The notes beneath the pieces were generated by a model that was given only the letters and a program-made list of their open reading frames with translations, searched no databases and was not told the DNA's origin. The position numbers and the translations under genes were made by a program. A stretch of DNA of 64,000 nucleotides from Bacteroidota bacterium (lineage in GTDB: Bacteria; Bacteroidota; Bacteroidia; B-17B0; Aurantibacillaceae): the NCBI GenBank assembly GCA_003153315.1, contig PLYA01000036.1, positions 80,638 to 144,637 of the forward strand, read 5' to 3'. How positions within the stretch are numbered: position 1 is the stretch's first letter; each line of letters opens with the position of its first letter. Below are positions 1-9,383 of this stretch, in pieces.

Positions 1-343
1 TACCGTTTGGGGAACAGGTACTCCACTTAGAGAGTTCATGCATGCCGATGATATGGCTGATGCCTGTGTTTACTTAATGAAAAATTATAATGGAGAAAAA
101 TTTGTAAACATTGGTGTTGGAGAAGATATAAGTATAAAAGATTTAGCTCATTTAATAAAAGAGATTGTTGGCTACAAAGGGGAGATTATTTTTGATACCA
201 GTAAACCTGATGGAACGCCCCGTAAGCTAATGGATGTATCTTATTTACACAGCTTGAGTTGGGCTCACAAAATCAACTTAGAGCAAGGTATTAAAAGCGT
301 GTATGAAGAATTTAAAACCGGCAAACATTTACGAGTTGCGTAA
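1..343 (+). CDS. fcl: GDP-L-fucose synthase, C-terminal part
   Basis: This is the 3' end of a gene that begins before the window; the frame is open from base 2. The fragment of about 113 residues carries the family's REFMHADDMADACVYLM segment, an NIGVGEDISIKDLA stretch and the DTSKPDGTPRKLMDVS block, all typical of the C-terminal half of GDP-4-keto-6-deoxymannose epimerase/reductase (an extended SDR enzyme). The cytoplasmic enzyme makes GDP-L-fucose for surface glycans. The catalytic YxxxK and NAD-binding regions lie outside the window. The next gene starts 6 bases after the stop, so it probably shares a transcript with the polysaccharide genes downstream. Confidence 0.9.
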   Translation, partial: TVWGTGTPLREFMHADDMADACVYLMKNYNGEKFVNIGVGEDISIKDLAHLIKEIVGYKGEIIFDTSKPDGTPRKLMDVSYLHSLSWAHKINLEQGIKSVYEEFKTGKHLRVA

Positions 344-349
344 TATAAG

Positions 350-1885
350 ATGATCATTTATAAAAGTCGTACGCTTTATTTCTTTTTTTTTATTCTATGT
401 TTTGGCTTTATAAAATCTCAATCCATTCTATTTCCGCCAGACTACTTTTTTGATGTACATAAGCAAAAAGAAATTTTTACAGATACCTCTGTAATTGTTC
501 ACTCATCTGTTCAACCCATTATATTTAAAGATATGCCACCTGATACTTTTAAACATTTAAAACCAGGGGAAGATGATTTTTTTGATAAAGTTTTTTTTGA
601 AAACTTAATTCAAGTAAGATATACAGATAAGTCCTCAGATAATGATATGAAATTTAAACTGGATATTAATCCCGTTTTTAATTTCAGCGCAAGCAAAGAT
701 TTAAAGAATACAACAAAGAAACTATTCTTTAATAATACCCGTGGCGTTTGGATAAAAGGAGCAATTGGCAGTAAGTTTGTTTTTGAAACTTCATTTTTTG
801 AAAACCAATCCACATTTCCTACTTATTTAAGAGCCTATTGCAATACCACGCAAATTGTTCCGGGGCAAGGCAGGTGGAAAGCATTTAAATCTAATGGGTT
901 TGATTATGCAATGGCCTGCGGAGTATTAAATTATCAGGCTAGTAAAAACTTTTCTATCCGTCTAGGTACAGGAAAACAAAAAGTGGGCGTAGGTTACCGT
1001 TCTTTACTATTGAGCGACAATTCTTTTAATTATCCCTATTTACAATTTACAGCCAGCTTCTTTAAACAAAAAATTTTGTACTCACAAACCTATGCTTTAC
1101 TCATAAATGATACCACGGGGGGTACTAAACAACCACCTGGGGCGGAGGGTATTCTTCAAAAAAAGGCTGCTTCTTTTCAACAGTTAAGTTTTCATATAAG
1201 TAAAAGAATAAACTTTTATTTGTTTCAGGGCTTAGTATGGAAAGCTACAGATAATGATAATGTTATGCATTTAAATGCGCTGTATGCAAACCCAATAATT
1301 TTTACAACCCTTGCTGCGTATGGGTTTAATAATGCTAATCATATCTTGCTTGGTGGTGGCTGGGAAATGAAGCCGTTAAAAAAAACATCCTTTTACGGAC
1401 AGTTTATGTATGATGGTTCGTATCAAAATAAAATAAATATGGGCGTTCAGGGCGGGATAAAACTTTTTGATGCCCTTCACATTAAAAATCTGTATCTGCA
1501 ATTTGAATATAACTACGTAAGTAAAAACTCATATATTGACGCTAAAAATCCGGCACAAGATTATTCTCACTACAATCAATTACTTACCATACCCGCCCCT
1601 TTTAGTAATGAAATGATTGGCCTAGCATCTTATACCTTTAAAAAATTCTTTATTCAGTTAAAAGAAAATTATTCATTTGGGGATAGTCCGTCAACTCAAA
1701 ACTTACATTATTTTGATGCTAAATTTGGATACATGATAAATCCCTGTTATAAGGCCAACATTGCTATCGGAACCACGTTACGGAGCTATGAAGACAAAAC
1801 CTTGACAAGCACAACAAATCAACAAATGCAATTAATTTACATTAGTTTTAAAACATCTTTGTATAATGTTTATTATGATTTTTAA
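350..1885 (+). CDS. Outer-membrane beta-barrel, Wzi/RemB-like (copy 1)
   Basis: A 511-residue protein with an N-terminal signal peptide (hydrophobic FFFFILCFGF, probable cleavage after IKSQ) followed by alternating hydrophobic/polar strands typical of an outer-membrane barrel. Around residues 205-225 it has GTGKQKVGVGYRSLLLSDNS, a block also present in the second barrel at 2997-4586 (GKDKMFIGDGYRSILLSD). That signature, as I recall, belongs to Bacteroidota proteins annotated as capsule-assembly Wzi-like or gliding protein RemB; the exact role cannot be told from sequence. It ends with an aromatic-rich YNVYYDF, as barrels do. Its position between GDP-fucose synthase and a lipid-carrier sugar transferase suggests export or surface attachment of a polysaccharide. 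Confidence 0.7.
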   Translation: MIIYKSRTLYFFFFILCFGFIKSQSILFPPDYFFDVHKQKEIFTDTSVIVHSSVQPIIFKDMPPDTFKHLKPGEDDFFDKVFFENLIQVRYTDKSSDNDMKFKLDINPVFNFSASKDLKNTTKKLFFNNTRGVWIKGAIGSKFVFETSFFENQSTFPTYLRAYCNTTQIVPGQGRWKAFKSNGFDYAMACGVLNYQASKNFSIRLGTGKQKVGVGYRSLLLSDNSFNYPYLQFTASFFKQKILYSQTYALLINDTTGGTKQPPGAEGILQKKAASFQQLSFHISKRINFYLFQGLVWKATDNDNVMHLNALYANPIIFTTLAAYGFNNANHILLGGGWEMKPLKKTSFYGQFMYDGSYQNKINMGVQGGIKLFDALHIKNLYLQFEYNYVSKNSYIDAKNPAQDYSHYNQLLTIPAPFSNEMIGLASYTFKKFFIQLKENYSFGDSPSTQNLHYFDAKFGYMINPCYKANIAIGTTLRSYEDKTLTSTTNQQMQLIYISFKTSLYNVYYDF

Positions 1886-1894
1886 TTTTAACTT

Positions 1895-3007
1895 ATGAAT
1901 GCACTAGTATTGGCTTTGGTATTTGCAACTGCTTTTATAGTGGTGCTTTATGCTACCCCTTCTTTGATAAAAGTGGCCATTTTAAAACGCTTGTTTGATG
2001 AACCGGGCGACCGTAAAATACATAAACGTGTGGTTCCAACTATTGGAGGGATTATCATTTTTGCCGCCACCTTGTTTTCATACAGTTTGTGGTTTGAATT
2101 AGATTTTACAAAAATCAGAAACATGTTTGAGTTGTCTCAGGTATATCAATACATCCGTGAGTTTAAATTAATTGTAGCAACTATGCTTATGTTGTTTTTT
2201 GTAGGAATTAAAGATGATATTATTGGTACCGCTCCGATTAAAAAATTAGTTGCACATGTGTTGGCAGGATTGATTTTAGTACTTGTTGGTAATATGCGAA
2301 TAACAGGATTACATGGCATTTTTGAGGTAAACGAAATTCCTTATTGGGCAAGTGTGTTTTTATCGCTATTTACATATATTGTTGTTGTTAATGCGTTCAA
2401 TTTAATTGATGGTGTGGATGGATTAGCCGGAGGGGTTGGATTTATTGCCTGCATGGCATTTGGCACCTGGTTTGTTTTTGCTAATGATATTATTTTGGCC
2501 TCACTGGCATTTGCGTTAGGAGGTTCTTTGCTAGGTTTTTTAGTCTTTAATTTTAGTCCAGCTAAAATATTTATGGGAGATTCCGGATCACTTACCATCG
2601 GATTAATTATATGTGTGCTTAGCATAAAATTAATAGAATATCCCGTTGAAAAATTGGGGGGTATTTTACCTTATTTATCTAAACCTGTTTTTGTAGTAGC
2701 TGTTTTAATATATCCTTTGGCAGATACCTTACGAATTTTCACTCTTCGTGCACTGGCAGGAGTATCCCCCTTTTCAGCAGACAGGAACCACCTGCACCAT
2801 CGCTTTATAGATTTAGGGTTTAACCATCGTAAAACAGTTATATGTGTTTATACCTTTAATCTGCTAACCATTGGTATTGCAATTGCTTGTTATCCGCTTA
2901 ACGCAAGCTTTGCCATGCTTGCCGTTATATTGTTTGCTGTACTATGTGCACTCATCTTACAACTTAAGTACAAAGCCCACAAAAAAACCAGTTCCCCTGA
3001 AAAGTAA
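1895..3007 (+). CDS. WecA/TagO-type undecaprenyl-phosphate sugar-1-phosphate transferase
   Basis: A 370-residue polytopic membrane enzyme of the MraY/WecA family, which transfers a HexNAc-1-phosphate from UDP-sugar to undecaprenyl phosphate and so starts O-antigen, capsule or teichoic-type polymers. Visible motifs are the catalytic Asp pair in GIKDDIIG (residues 105-111), NAFNLIDGVDGLAGG (166-180), MGDSGS (227-232) and the cytoplasmic His motif DRNHLHHR (296-303), which marks the WecA/TagO branch rather than MraY. About ten hydrophobic segments are spread along the chain. It starts 9 bases after the preceding barrel gene and its 3' end overlaps the next barrel, so the three form one transcription unit. 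Sugar specificity cannot be read from the sequence. Confidence 0.88.
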   Translation: MNALVLALVFATAFIVVLYATPSLIKVAILKRLFDEPGDRKIHKRVVPTIGGIIIFAATLFSYSLWFELDFTKIRNMFELSQVYQYIREFKLIVATMLMLFFVGIKDDIIGTAPIKKLVAHVLAGLILVLVGNMRITGLHGIFEVNEIPYWASVFLSLFTYIVVVNAFNLIDGVDGLAGGVGFIACMAFGTWFVFANDIILASLAFALGGSLLGFLVFNFSPAKIFMGDSGSLTIGLIICVLSIKLIEYPVEKLGGILPYLSKPVFVVAVLIYPLADTLRIFTLRALAGVSPFSADRNHLHHRFIDLGFNHRKTVICVYTFNLLTIGIAIACYPLNASFAMLAVILFAVLCALILQLKYKAHKKTSSPEK

Positions 3008-4586
3008 GTTATACATATTGTTCTGCGTAATAAGTATTCGCATAGCATCCCAAAATGTTGCACAGCAAAATTTCTTAAATACGGACTTAAATAATTTAAT
3101 TGATGCTTATTATATTAAATATCCTAGTGAGAGATTCCATTCTTCTATAAAACCTTACACAAATTTTAATGTAAAAGAAGTTGAAGATACCGCATTTCAT
3201 CTTGGCAATTATAAAATAAAGAATACGTTTTTGTCTAAAGAGTTACTCTCTAAACCACAAAGCAAAAATCGTTTTGCCATACAGGTTTTACCTCAAATAG
3301 ATGAACAGGTGGGATATGATGGGCTGGCAAAAAAAACTATAAATGAATTATCCGGAGGTGCTTATACACGAATAGATATAAATAATAATTTTTCTGTTGC
3401 TGCAACACTTATTGGTGGAAAGGCATCTTATCCAAGTTTTACAGATACCGTTGTTTCTCAATATAAAATTATTCCCGGACTGGGCAGGGCATATGGAAGT
3501 AATGGCAATTATACATTTACAAACTTTACCGGATCTGTTTCTTATTCTCCCGTAAAAATCCTGAACTTTCAACTAGGGAAAGACAAAATGTTTATTGGAG
3601 ACGGTTATCGTTCTATACTACTATCGGATGTAGCAAACAGTTATCCGTTTTTTAAAACAACCGTTAATATTTGGCATCTGCAATATAGTTTTTGGTATAG
3701 TATGTTTCAGGATGTTTATTCACCTAATGGCATTCTTAATAAACCGCTTAAGCGCTATGGTACGTTTCACTATTTAAGTTGGAATGTAACTAAAAACTTT
3801 TGTTTGTCTTTTTTTGAAACGGAGATTTTTCAGGGTACAGACAGCCTTAGGCACCGTGGCTTCGATCCAAATTATTTAAACCCTGTTATTTTTTACCGCC
3901 CTATAGAATATTCACTTGGTTCAGCAGATAATGCACTGATTGGATTTAATTCATCTGTAAAATTGGATAATCACTTTAAATTATACGGGCAAGTAGTTAT
4001 CGATGAATTTAATCTTACTTATATCCGTATGCATAATGGATGGTGGGCAAACAAACAAGGATTTCAGTTAGGTTTAAAATATATAAATGCTTTGGGAATA
4101 AGGAATCTTTCCTTTCAAACAGAGTTTAATTATGTGAGGCCCTATACCTATTCACATGCCAGCGAGCAACAGAATTATAGTCAGTTTAACCAACCTTTGG
4201 CACACCCCTTTGGTTCTAATTTTTATGAGTACCTTGCTTTTATTACATATAGGCATAAAAACTGGCAAATAGATTTAAAGGGTATGTATGCAGTAATAGG
4301 AAGAGATACTACCGGTAGCCGAACGAGTGACGTTGGGCAAAATATTTTTTTGAGCTATGATTTGCATAATAAAGAGTTTGGCAATTCTACTGCACAAGGT
4401 GTAAGGTATAATTATATGCAGGGTGAATTTAAGTTTACCTACTTTTTAATACGCGGACTAAATTTGCGGATAGAGGCCGGGGTTATTGAGCGCTATGTAC
4501 AAGCAGCAAATGGTTATATAAATGCTACCCCCTATTTTTATGCCGGGATTAAAACATCTATGTATAATTTTTATAGGGATTATTAA
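2997..4586 (+). CDS. Outer-membrane beta-barrel, Wzi/RemB-like (copy 2), non-ATG start
   Basis: Paralogue of the barrel at 350-1885, sharing PGLGRAYGSNG-like and GYRSILLSD blocks and an aromatic C-terminal end (YNFYRDY). The start is awkward. The in-frame ATG at 2871 lies 136 bases inside the preceding gene and would bury the signal peptide. A CTG at 2997 gives MKSKLYILFCVISIRIASQ, a textbook Bacteroidota signal peptide, and overlaps the upstream stop (3005-3007). GTG at 2946 and TTG at 3018 are the other options. I chose 2997 because only that start places a basic n-region right before the hydrophobic core. About 529 residues. Probable role: surface display or export of the polysaccharide made by this cluster. 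Confidence 0.65.
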   Translation: MKSKLYILFCVISIRIASQNVAQQNFLNTDLNNLIDAYYIKYPSERFHSSIKPYTNFNVKEVEDTAFHLGNYKIKNTFLSKELLSKPQSKNRFAIQVLPQIDEQVGYDGLAKKTINELSGGAYTRIDINNNFSVAATLIGGKASYPSFTDTVVSQYKIIPGLGRAYGSNGNYTFTNFTGSVSYSPVKILNFQLGKDKMFIGDGYRSILLSDVANSYPFFKTTVNIWHLQYSFWYSMFQDVYSPNGILNKPLKRYGTFHYLSWNVTKNFCLSFFETEIFQGTDSLRHRGFDPNYLNPVIFYRPIEYSLGSADNALIGFNSSVKLDNHFKLYGQVVIDEFNLTYIRMHNGWWANKQGFQLGLKYINALGIRNLSFQTEFNYVRPYTYSHASEQQNYSQFNQPLAHPFGSNFYEYLAFITYRHKNWQIDLKGMYAVIGRDTTGSRTSDVGQNIFLSYDLHNKEFGNSTAQGVRYNYMQGEFKFTYFLIRGLNLRIEAGVIERYVQAANGYINATPYFYAGIKTSMYNFYRDY

Positions 4587-4606
4587 TTGAGTTAAGAAGA
4601 TAAAAG

Positions 4607-6457
4607 ATGAAATTATTTGCCGTATTTAAATACATTAAAGGTTATTGGAATCATGCCTGGATGAATATTATTTGTAACGTTCTGTTCTCTGTATTCTCTT
4701 TGTTTTCTTTAGTATTAGTAAAGCCTTTTTTGGATTTATTGTTTTTGCATGATGAGGCTTATTATAATGAAGTTCTTCAAAAAGGTCCTCCAGCTTTTAC
4801 TTTTCATGCTTTTACAGCTTGGCTTAATGATGCGTTTACCTATCACTTATCAGGTTTAATTTCTAACCATGGCAAATTAAGTGCCTTGCTTTTTATATGT
4901 ATAGTTATTGTGTTGCTTACATTTTTTAAAAACCTTTTCAGGTATATGGCTATGTTTGCTTTGGCCCCCATTCGCAACGGAGTAGTTCGTGACTTGAGAA
5001 ACCGCTTAATGGATAAAGTTTTGCATTTGCAACTATCTTATTTCAGTAATGAGAAAAAAGGAGATATTATGTCTCGGATTACCTCCGATGTAAGTGAGAT
5101 AGAATGGAGCATTATGCAATCTTTAGAATTAATTTTTAGAGAACCCTTGCTTATTATTATTTCGCTTGCAGCACTTATTATGATTAGTCCTTATTTAACC
5201 CTCTATGTTTTTTTATTATTACCCGTTGCGGGTTTATTAGTTGCTTTAATCGGCAAAAGCCTTAAACGAAACGCAACAAAGGGCAAGGAAGTATTAGGAA
5301 AATTGTTTATTGCCATGGAAGAAACCCTTAGTGGTTTAAAAATTATTAAAGCATTTACCGGTGAGCGTTTTGTGTCTGATAAGTTTAAAAGTATCAACGA
5401 AGAATACACCAAAATATCTGTCCGCATTTATCGTAAAACAGATTTGTCGTCTCCGTTAACCGAAGTAATTGTTACCGCTATTTTAATGCTGATTATGTTT
5501 ATTGGCGGAAGAATGGTTATGGGGGCCGACAGCAGCCTTTCGGCATCTTCATTTATTACATATATTATTGTTGCTTCGCAAATAATACCACCGGTTAAAC
5601 AAATTACGCAAGCCTATAACAGCATACAAAAAGGGGTTGCTTCAGAAGAGCGTATCAATAAGATATTGCATGCCAAGAACACCATTACCGAGATTAATAA
5701 TCCCACAGAAATAAAATCCTTCTCTCATAAAATAGAATTCAGGGATGTTTCTTTTGCATACAACCGAGGTGATGCCGGGCATGTGCTGCAACACGTTAAT
5801 TTAATCATTCCAAAGGGAAAAACCATTGCCCTTGTGGGGCAATCGGGTTCGGGTAAAACAACCTTGACGGATATGATTGCCCGTTTTTATGATTGCGATG
5901 AAGGAGCCATTTTATTTGATGATGTAAATATTAAAAATGCTTCTTTAAAGAGTGTACGGAATTTATTAGGCATGGTATCGCAGGAACCTATTTTGTTTAA
6001 CGATACTGTTTTTAATAACATTGCTTTTGGCTTGGAGAATATCTCTGAAAAAGATGTAATGGAAGCCGCGCGTATTGCCAATGCACATGATTTTATTATG
6101 CAGATGCCTGAGGGTTATCAAACCAACGTGGGCGACAGGGGTACTAAATTAAGCGGCGGACAAAGACAACGCATTAGTATTGCGCGTGCAGTTTTAAAGA
6201 ACCCACCTATATTGATTTTAGATGAAGCTACATCTGCTTTAGATAGTGAGAATGAACGCATGGTGCAGGATGCCCTGCAAAAGCTGATGCAAAACCGCAC
6301 TACGGTTGTTATTGCACACAGGCTCTCAACCATTGTACATGCCGATGAAATTGTGGTACTTGATAAGGGAAGAATTATTGAACGCGGTACACACAAAGAA
6401 CTGCTTGCATTGGCGGGTACTTACTTAAAGTTGTACGAGATGCAGACAATAAAGTAG
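4607..6457 (+). CDS. ABC exporter, fused permease and ATPase (MsbA-like)
   Basis: A 616-residue half-transporter with a six-helix exporter-type membrane domain (about residues 15-330) and a C-terminal nucleotide-binding domain. The ATPase has Walker A GQSGSGKTT (about 411), Q-loop MVSQEPILF, signature LSGGQRQR (about 514), Walker B ILILDEATSALD (about 535-545) and the H-loop AHRLST (about 569), so it should be active as a homodimer. In Bacteroidota this family is annotated as MsbA-like lipid A or lipid-linked glycan flippase. Its place directly after the polysaccharide initiation and barrel genes (20-base gap) fits export of a lipid-linked glycan, but the substrate is inferred only from context. 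Confidence 0.9.
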   Translation: MKLFAVFKYIKGYWNHAWMNIICNVLFSVFSLFSLVLVKPFLDLLFLHDEAYYNEVLQKGPPAFTFHAFTAWLNDAFTYHLSGLISNHGKLSALLFICIVIVLLTFFKNLFRYMAMFALAPIRNGVVRDLRNRLMDKVLHLQLSYFSNEKKGDIMSRITSDVSEIEWSIMQSLELIFREPLLIIISLAALIMISPYLTLYVFLLLPVAGLLVALIGKSLKRNATKGKEVLGKLFIAMEETLSGLKIIKAFTGERFVSDKFKSINEEYTKISVRIYRKTDLSSPLTEVIVTAILMLIMFIGGRMVMGADSSLSASSFITYIIVASQIIPPVKQITQAYNSIQKGVASEERINKILHAKNTITEINNPTEIKSFSHKIEFRDVSFAYNRGDAGHVLQHVNLIIPKGKTIALVGQSGSGKTTLTDMIARFYDCDEGAILFDDVNIKNASLKSVRNLLGMVSQEPILFNDTVFNNIAFGLENISEKDVMEAARIANAHDFIMQMPEGYQTNVGDRGTKLSGGQRQRISIARAVLKNPPILILDEATSALDSENERMVQDALQKLMQNRTTVVIAHRLSTIVHADEIVVLDKGRIIERGTHKELLALAGTYLKLYEMQTIK

Positions 6458-6526
6458 TTAGCTTATTACAAGAAAGATATAAATCATAAAATAAAAACCA
6501 ACTATCTTCGTTATAGCATTCAAAAG

Positions 6527-8032
6527 GTGAGGACTCTATTTCAAATTATACTAATAACGCTTGTAGTAAGTTTTTCTGTTTCCTGTAAGAAAGATAAAGT
6601 CATTACAAGCTCTTCGGCAAGGTTAACTTTTTCACAACCCAATGTTATGTTTGATACCGTGTTTACCAGCATAGGTTCTACTACAAAGTTATTTAGAGTG
6701 CACAACCCCAACAATGGCCAGGTAAACATTTCATCCATCAGTTTGGCACGCGGAAGTTCTTCTTTTTACAGACTGAATGTAGATGGGGTACCGGGTAAAT
6801 CCTTCAGCAATGTGCAAATAGCTGCTAAAGACAGCATGTATATTTTTGTGGAAGTAACCATTAACCCTAATTACAACCCAATTACCAGTCCCTTTATTTA
6901 CCGCGACTCTATTATATTTCAATTAAACGGAAATACACAGTATTTTAGTTTAACTGCCTTTGGGCAAAATGCCTATTACCACATGCCCAACCTAAAACTT
7001 ATTGAAAACAGCACACAAGCACTTTATTATAGTTTGGATACAAATCATGTTGGTGCCGCAAATGTTACCTGGAAAAATGACAAACCGCATCTTATATACG
7101 GATACGTGGTGGTAGATTCTTTACATCACTTAACCATTCCGGCAGGTACTAATATATACATACACAGTGGAGGAGGGCTTTGGGTATACCGCTATGGCTC
7201 TATTAATATAGGCTCGATGGGCACAACAACAACCCAGGTTACCTTTCAGGGAGACAGGCTGGAGCAGGAATATAAAGATGTGCCGGGGCAGTGGGACAGA
7301 ATTTGGATTAATGAAGGAAGTACCACAAACACAATAACCAATACGCTTATTAAAAATGCTTACATAGGTGTGCATGCGGGTTATGCCGCGCTTGATGGAC
7401 TGGGTATAACCTATACCCCGGGAACTCCTTCGGCAAACCTGACCATAAATAATACCATTATACAAAACTGCTCCTATTCAGGCATGCTGGCACATGGCTA
7501 TACCGTAACGGGTGGAGACAATGTGGTGGTTAATTGCGGACAGCATCTTTTAGAGTTTGATTACGGAGGCAGTTACAGTTTTTACCAATGTACCTTTGCC
7601 AATTACTGGAACCAAACTAACAACAGTTCCGGCTCTTCGGCACGTACAACCCCTTCTTTTTATTTTAATAATTATTTTAACGGTAATGTACTCAATCCTT
7701 TTACTAACCTAATTTTTGGCAATTGCATTATGGATGGAACGTTGGCTGAAGAATTTCAGTTTGATACCCTTGCCCAAAGCGGGGGCTTTGTGCCCCCCTA
7801 CTCTTTTAATTATTGTGCTTTAAAAACAGGTATGTTTAATGCTAATGGTGTACATACCAATACCTGTTTAATAAACCAACCTATGTATTTTATCAATACC
7901 GCTGCTTATAATTTTGATATACAAAGCAATTCTGCGGCTATTAATAAAGGTAGTCCAAGTGCTATGGGTGGATATACAACAGATATTAATGGGCATAGTT
8001 ATGCTAAAAATATAGGAGCTTATCAGCAGTAA
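6527..8032 (+). CDS. Putative lipoprotein with right-handed beta-helix
   Basis: A 501-residue protein starting at GTG. The N-terminus MRTLFQIILITLVVSFSVSCKKDK has a hydrophobic core and a lipobox ending in Cys20 followed by KKD, as in Bacteroidota lipoproteins. Residues about 30-145 look like an Ig-like or ASPM-type beta-sandwich (FDTVFTSIGSTTKLFRVHNPNNG). Residues about 190-480 are rich in Asn, Thr and short strands with recurrent NTI-IQNCSYSG-type turns, as in parallel beta-helix (pectate-lyase-like) proteins. No catalytic residues could be assigned. Probably a surface or periplasmic lipoprotein; it may be co-transcribed with the exporter 69 bases upstream. The spacer between them has a near-consensus -7 box, TATCTTCG. 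Confidence 0.7.
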   Translation: MRTLFQIILITLVVSFSVSCKKDKVITSSSARLTFSQPNVMFDTVFTSIGSTTKLFRVHNPNNGQVNISSISLARGSSSFYRLNVDGVPGKSFSNVQIAAKDSMYIFVEVTINPNYNPITSPFIYRDSIIFQLNGNTQYFSLTAFGQNAYYHMPNLKLIENSTQALYYSLDTNHVGAANVTWKNDKPHLIYGYVVVDSLHHLTIPAGTNIYIHSGGGLWVYRYGSINIGSMGTTTTQVTFQGDRLEQEYKDVPGQWDRIWINEGSTTNTITNTLIKNAYIGVHAGYAALDGLGITYTPGTPSANLTINNTIIQNCSYSGMLAHGYTVTGGDNVVVNCGQHLLEFDYGGSYSFYQCTFANYWNQTNNSSGSSARTTPSFYFNNYFNGNVLNPFTNLIFGNCIMDGTLAEEFQFDTLAQSGGFVPPYSFNYCALKTGMFNANGVHTNTCLINQPMYFINTAAYNFDIQSNSAAINKGSPSAMGGYTTDINGHSYAKNIGAYQQ

Positions 8033-8039
8033 TTAAAAA

Positions 8040-8283
8040 CTAAAGTTTTCACGCCAATAACCTAAGTTTCTATGATGATACCTGAAGTTTTCATCATGAA
8101 AACCTCCAATTTCATCACGAAAACCGCCAATTCCACGGTGATACCTTAGGTTTCTATCATGAAAATCGCCAATTTCACGCTGATACCTCAGGTTTCCATC
8201 ACGAAAACCGCCAATTCCATGACGTTACCTTAGGTTTCTATGACGAAAACCACCAATTCTACCATAGAAACTTTCGTTTTCAG
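8040..8283 (+). repeat. Array A: degenerate 21-bp tandem repeat
   Basis: About 11.6 units in exact 21-bp register, starting at 8040, 8061, 8082 and so on to 8250, then a partial unit. Conserved elements are a CC-T/G-A/C start, RTTTCYATSA in the middle and GAWAM at the end. Many units form a dyad, best in 8087-8103 (GTTTTCATCATGAAAAC). Neighbouring units alternate between AAGTTTC and CCAATTC forms, so a 42-bp higher period is also visible. No long open frame crosses it. The rest of the gap (8284-8594) is AT-rich, with a TACCTTTG box at 8421-8428 and an A-rich leader before the gene at 8595. Confidence 0.9.
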
Positions 8284-8594
8284 AATTGCGCTGTAAAAAA
8301 ACCAGACTGCTTTTGCATCAACTATTCACCCTTTTTAGAGGTTTTTTGACCGTATTTTTGTTAAAATCGACCGTTAAAAAAGTTTAAGGCCTAATTCTTG
8401 ACTTTTGTTTTTTGCTGATCTACCTTTGTTTAAACAAAAGAAAAAAAATATGCAGAAAGAAAAAAACCAACAAATGTTTAAGTAAACCACAGGTGGTTTA
8501 TACAAACAAGGCTTCACTTTAAGGTTCACTTCCCTACACGAACAATAGAACCGGAACTGCACAATCAATTAATAATTAATAAAAAATAAAAATC

Positions 8595-9377
8595 ATGGGA
8601 ACAGTAATTCCGAGAGGCATAAAAAACTTTGACCTCTATATCCGTAGAACATACGCTTACCTTATTATAGGTACGCCAACCAATGCAAGCCGCTATAACT
8701 GGACAACTATTTTTGTTGCCCAATGGCTGGCATATCTAAACCAATGGACACCTCTTTATTTACTGTATGAAGACAAGAAAGGAGGATACACCACCGATGT
8801 GAAGAATGATTTGCTGGCTATTATAGAAAACGCCATAAAGTATGCCGAAGAAAATAAGCTGATAGAGCTTATCAGGGCTACGGCGGTGCTAACCAGCAGA
8901 GATTGCAGCATCTGGAATCTGCCTGCAAGTCTGGCATTACCGGCAGGAGGCACACACCACATAATTGCCGAAGAAACGATAACCGACCGAACACTGCCTA
9001 CTACAGAGGCAGTATTTCCTAAACTGATAGCCCAAACAGGTGGCATGGTACGCTGCAAATGCTATACCGAAGCATCTGAAAGTGGCAGGCCTCATAAACT
9101 AAAAGGGTTCGATATAATAGAATATGCTTATGGCGTTTTTTATTCGGGTAGTGCCAACCTGCCTGTTGCAGCTACCGATATCAGGCTTACTATTGCCCAC
9201 TCTAGCAAAGCAAGTTTTGTTTTGCCAACCGCAGGCATTACAGATAATTTAACCGCTTTGGCAGCAGGGGCTGTGGCGCCTGCCAAAATACTGATTATAT
9301 TTTTCCGCCATGCCAAAAGCAAACACCCCACTTTAGACGGACCCTGGACTGTAGCTTTTATTACTGTGCTGTTATAG
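8595..9377 (+). CDS. Orphan protein of unknown function downstream of array A
   Basis: A 260-residue protein without signal peptide or membrane segment. Residues about 1-100 look mostly helical (the VAQWLAYLNQW and LLAIIENAIKYAEEN stretches). Residues about 175-260 look like a beta-sandwich ending in KSKHPTLDGPWTVAFITV, which resembles the closing strands of Fn3-like domains. From memory it resembles a family of Bacteroidota hypotheticals that begin with a VIP motif and end in such an Fn3-like segment; I cannot confirm this. It stands alone: 218 bp after a repeat-free AT-rich stretch that follows array A, and followed by a repeat fragment and a terminator. Its A-rich leader resembles that of the orphan gene at 36958. 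Confidence 0.75.
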   Translation: MGTVIPRGIKNFDLYIRRTYAYLIIGTPTNASRYNWTTIFVAQWLAYLNQWTPLYLLYEDKKGGYTTDVKNDLLAIIENAIKYAEENKLIELIRATAVLTSRDCSIWNLPASLALPAGGTHHIIAEETITDRTLPTTEAVFPKLIAQTGGMVRCKCYTEASESGRPHKLKGFDIIEYAYGVFYSGSANLPVAATDIRLTIAHSSKASFVLPTAGITDNLTALAAGAVAPAKILIIFFRHAKSKHPTLDGPWTVAFITVLL

Positions 9378-9383
9378 GTAGGC

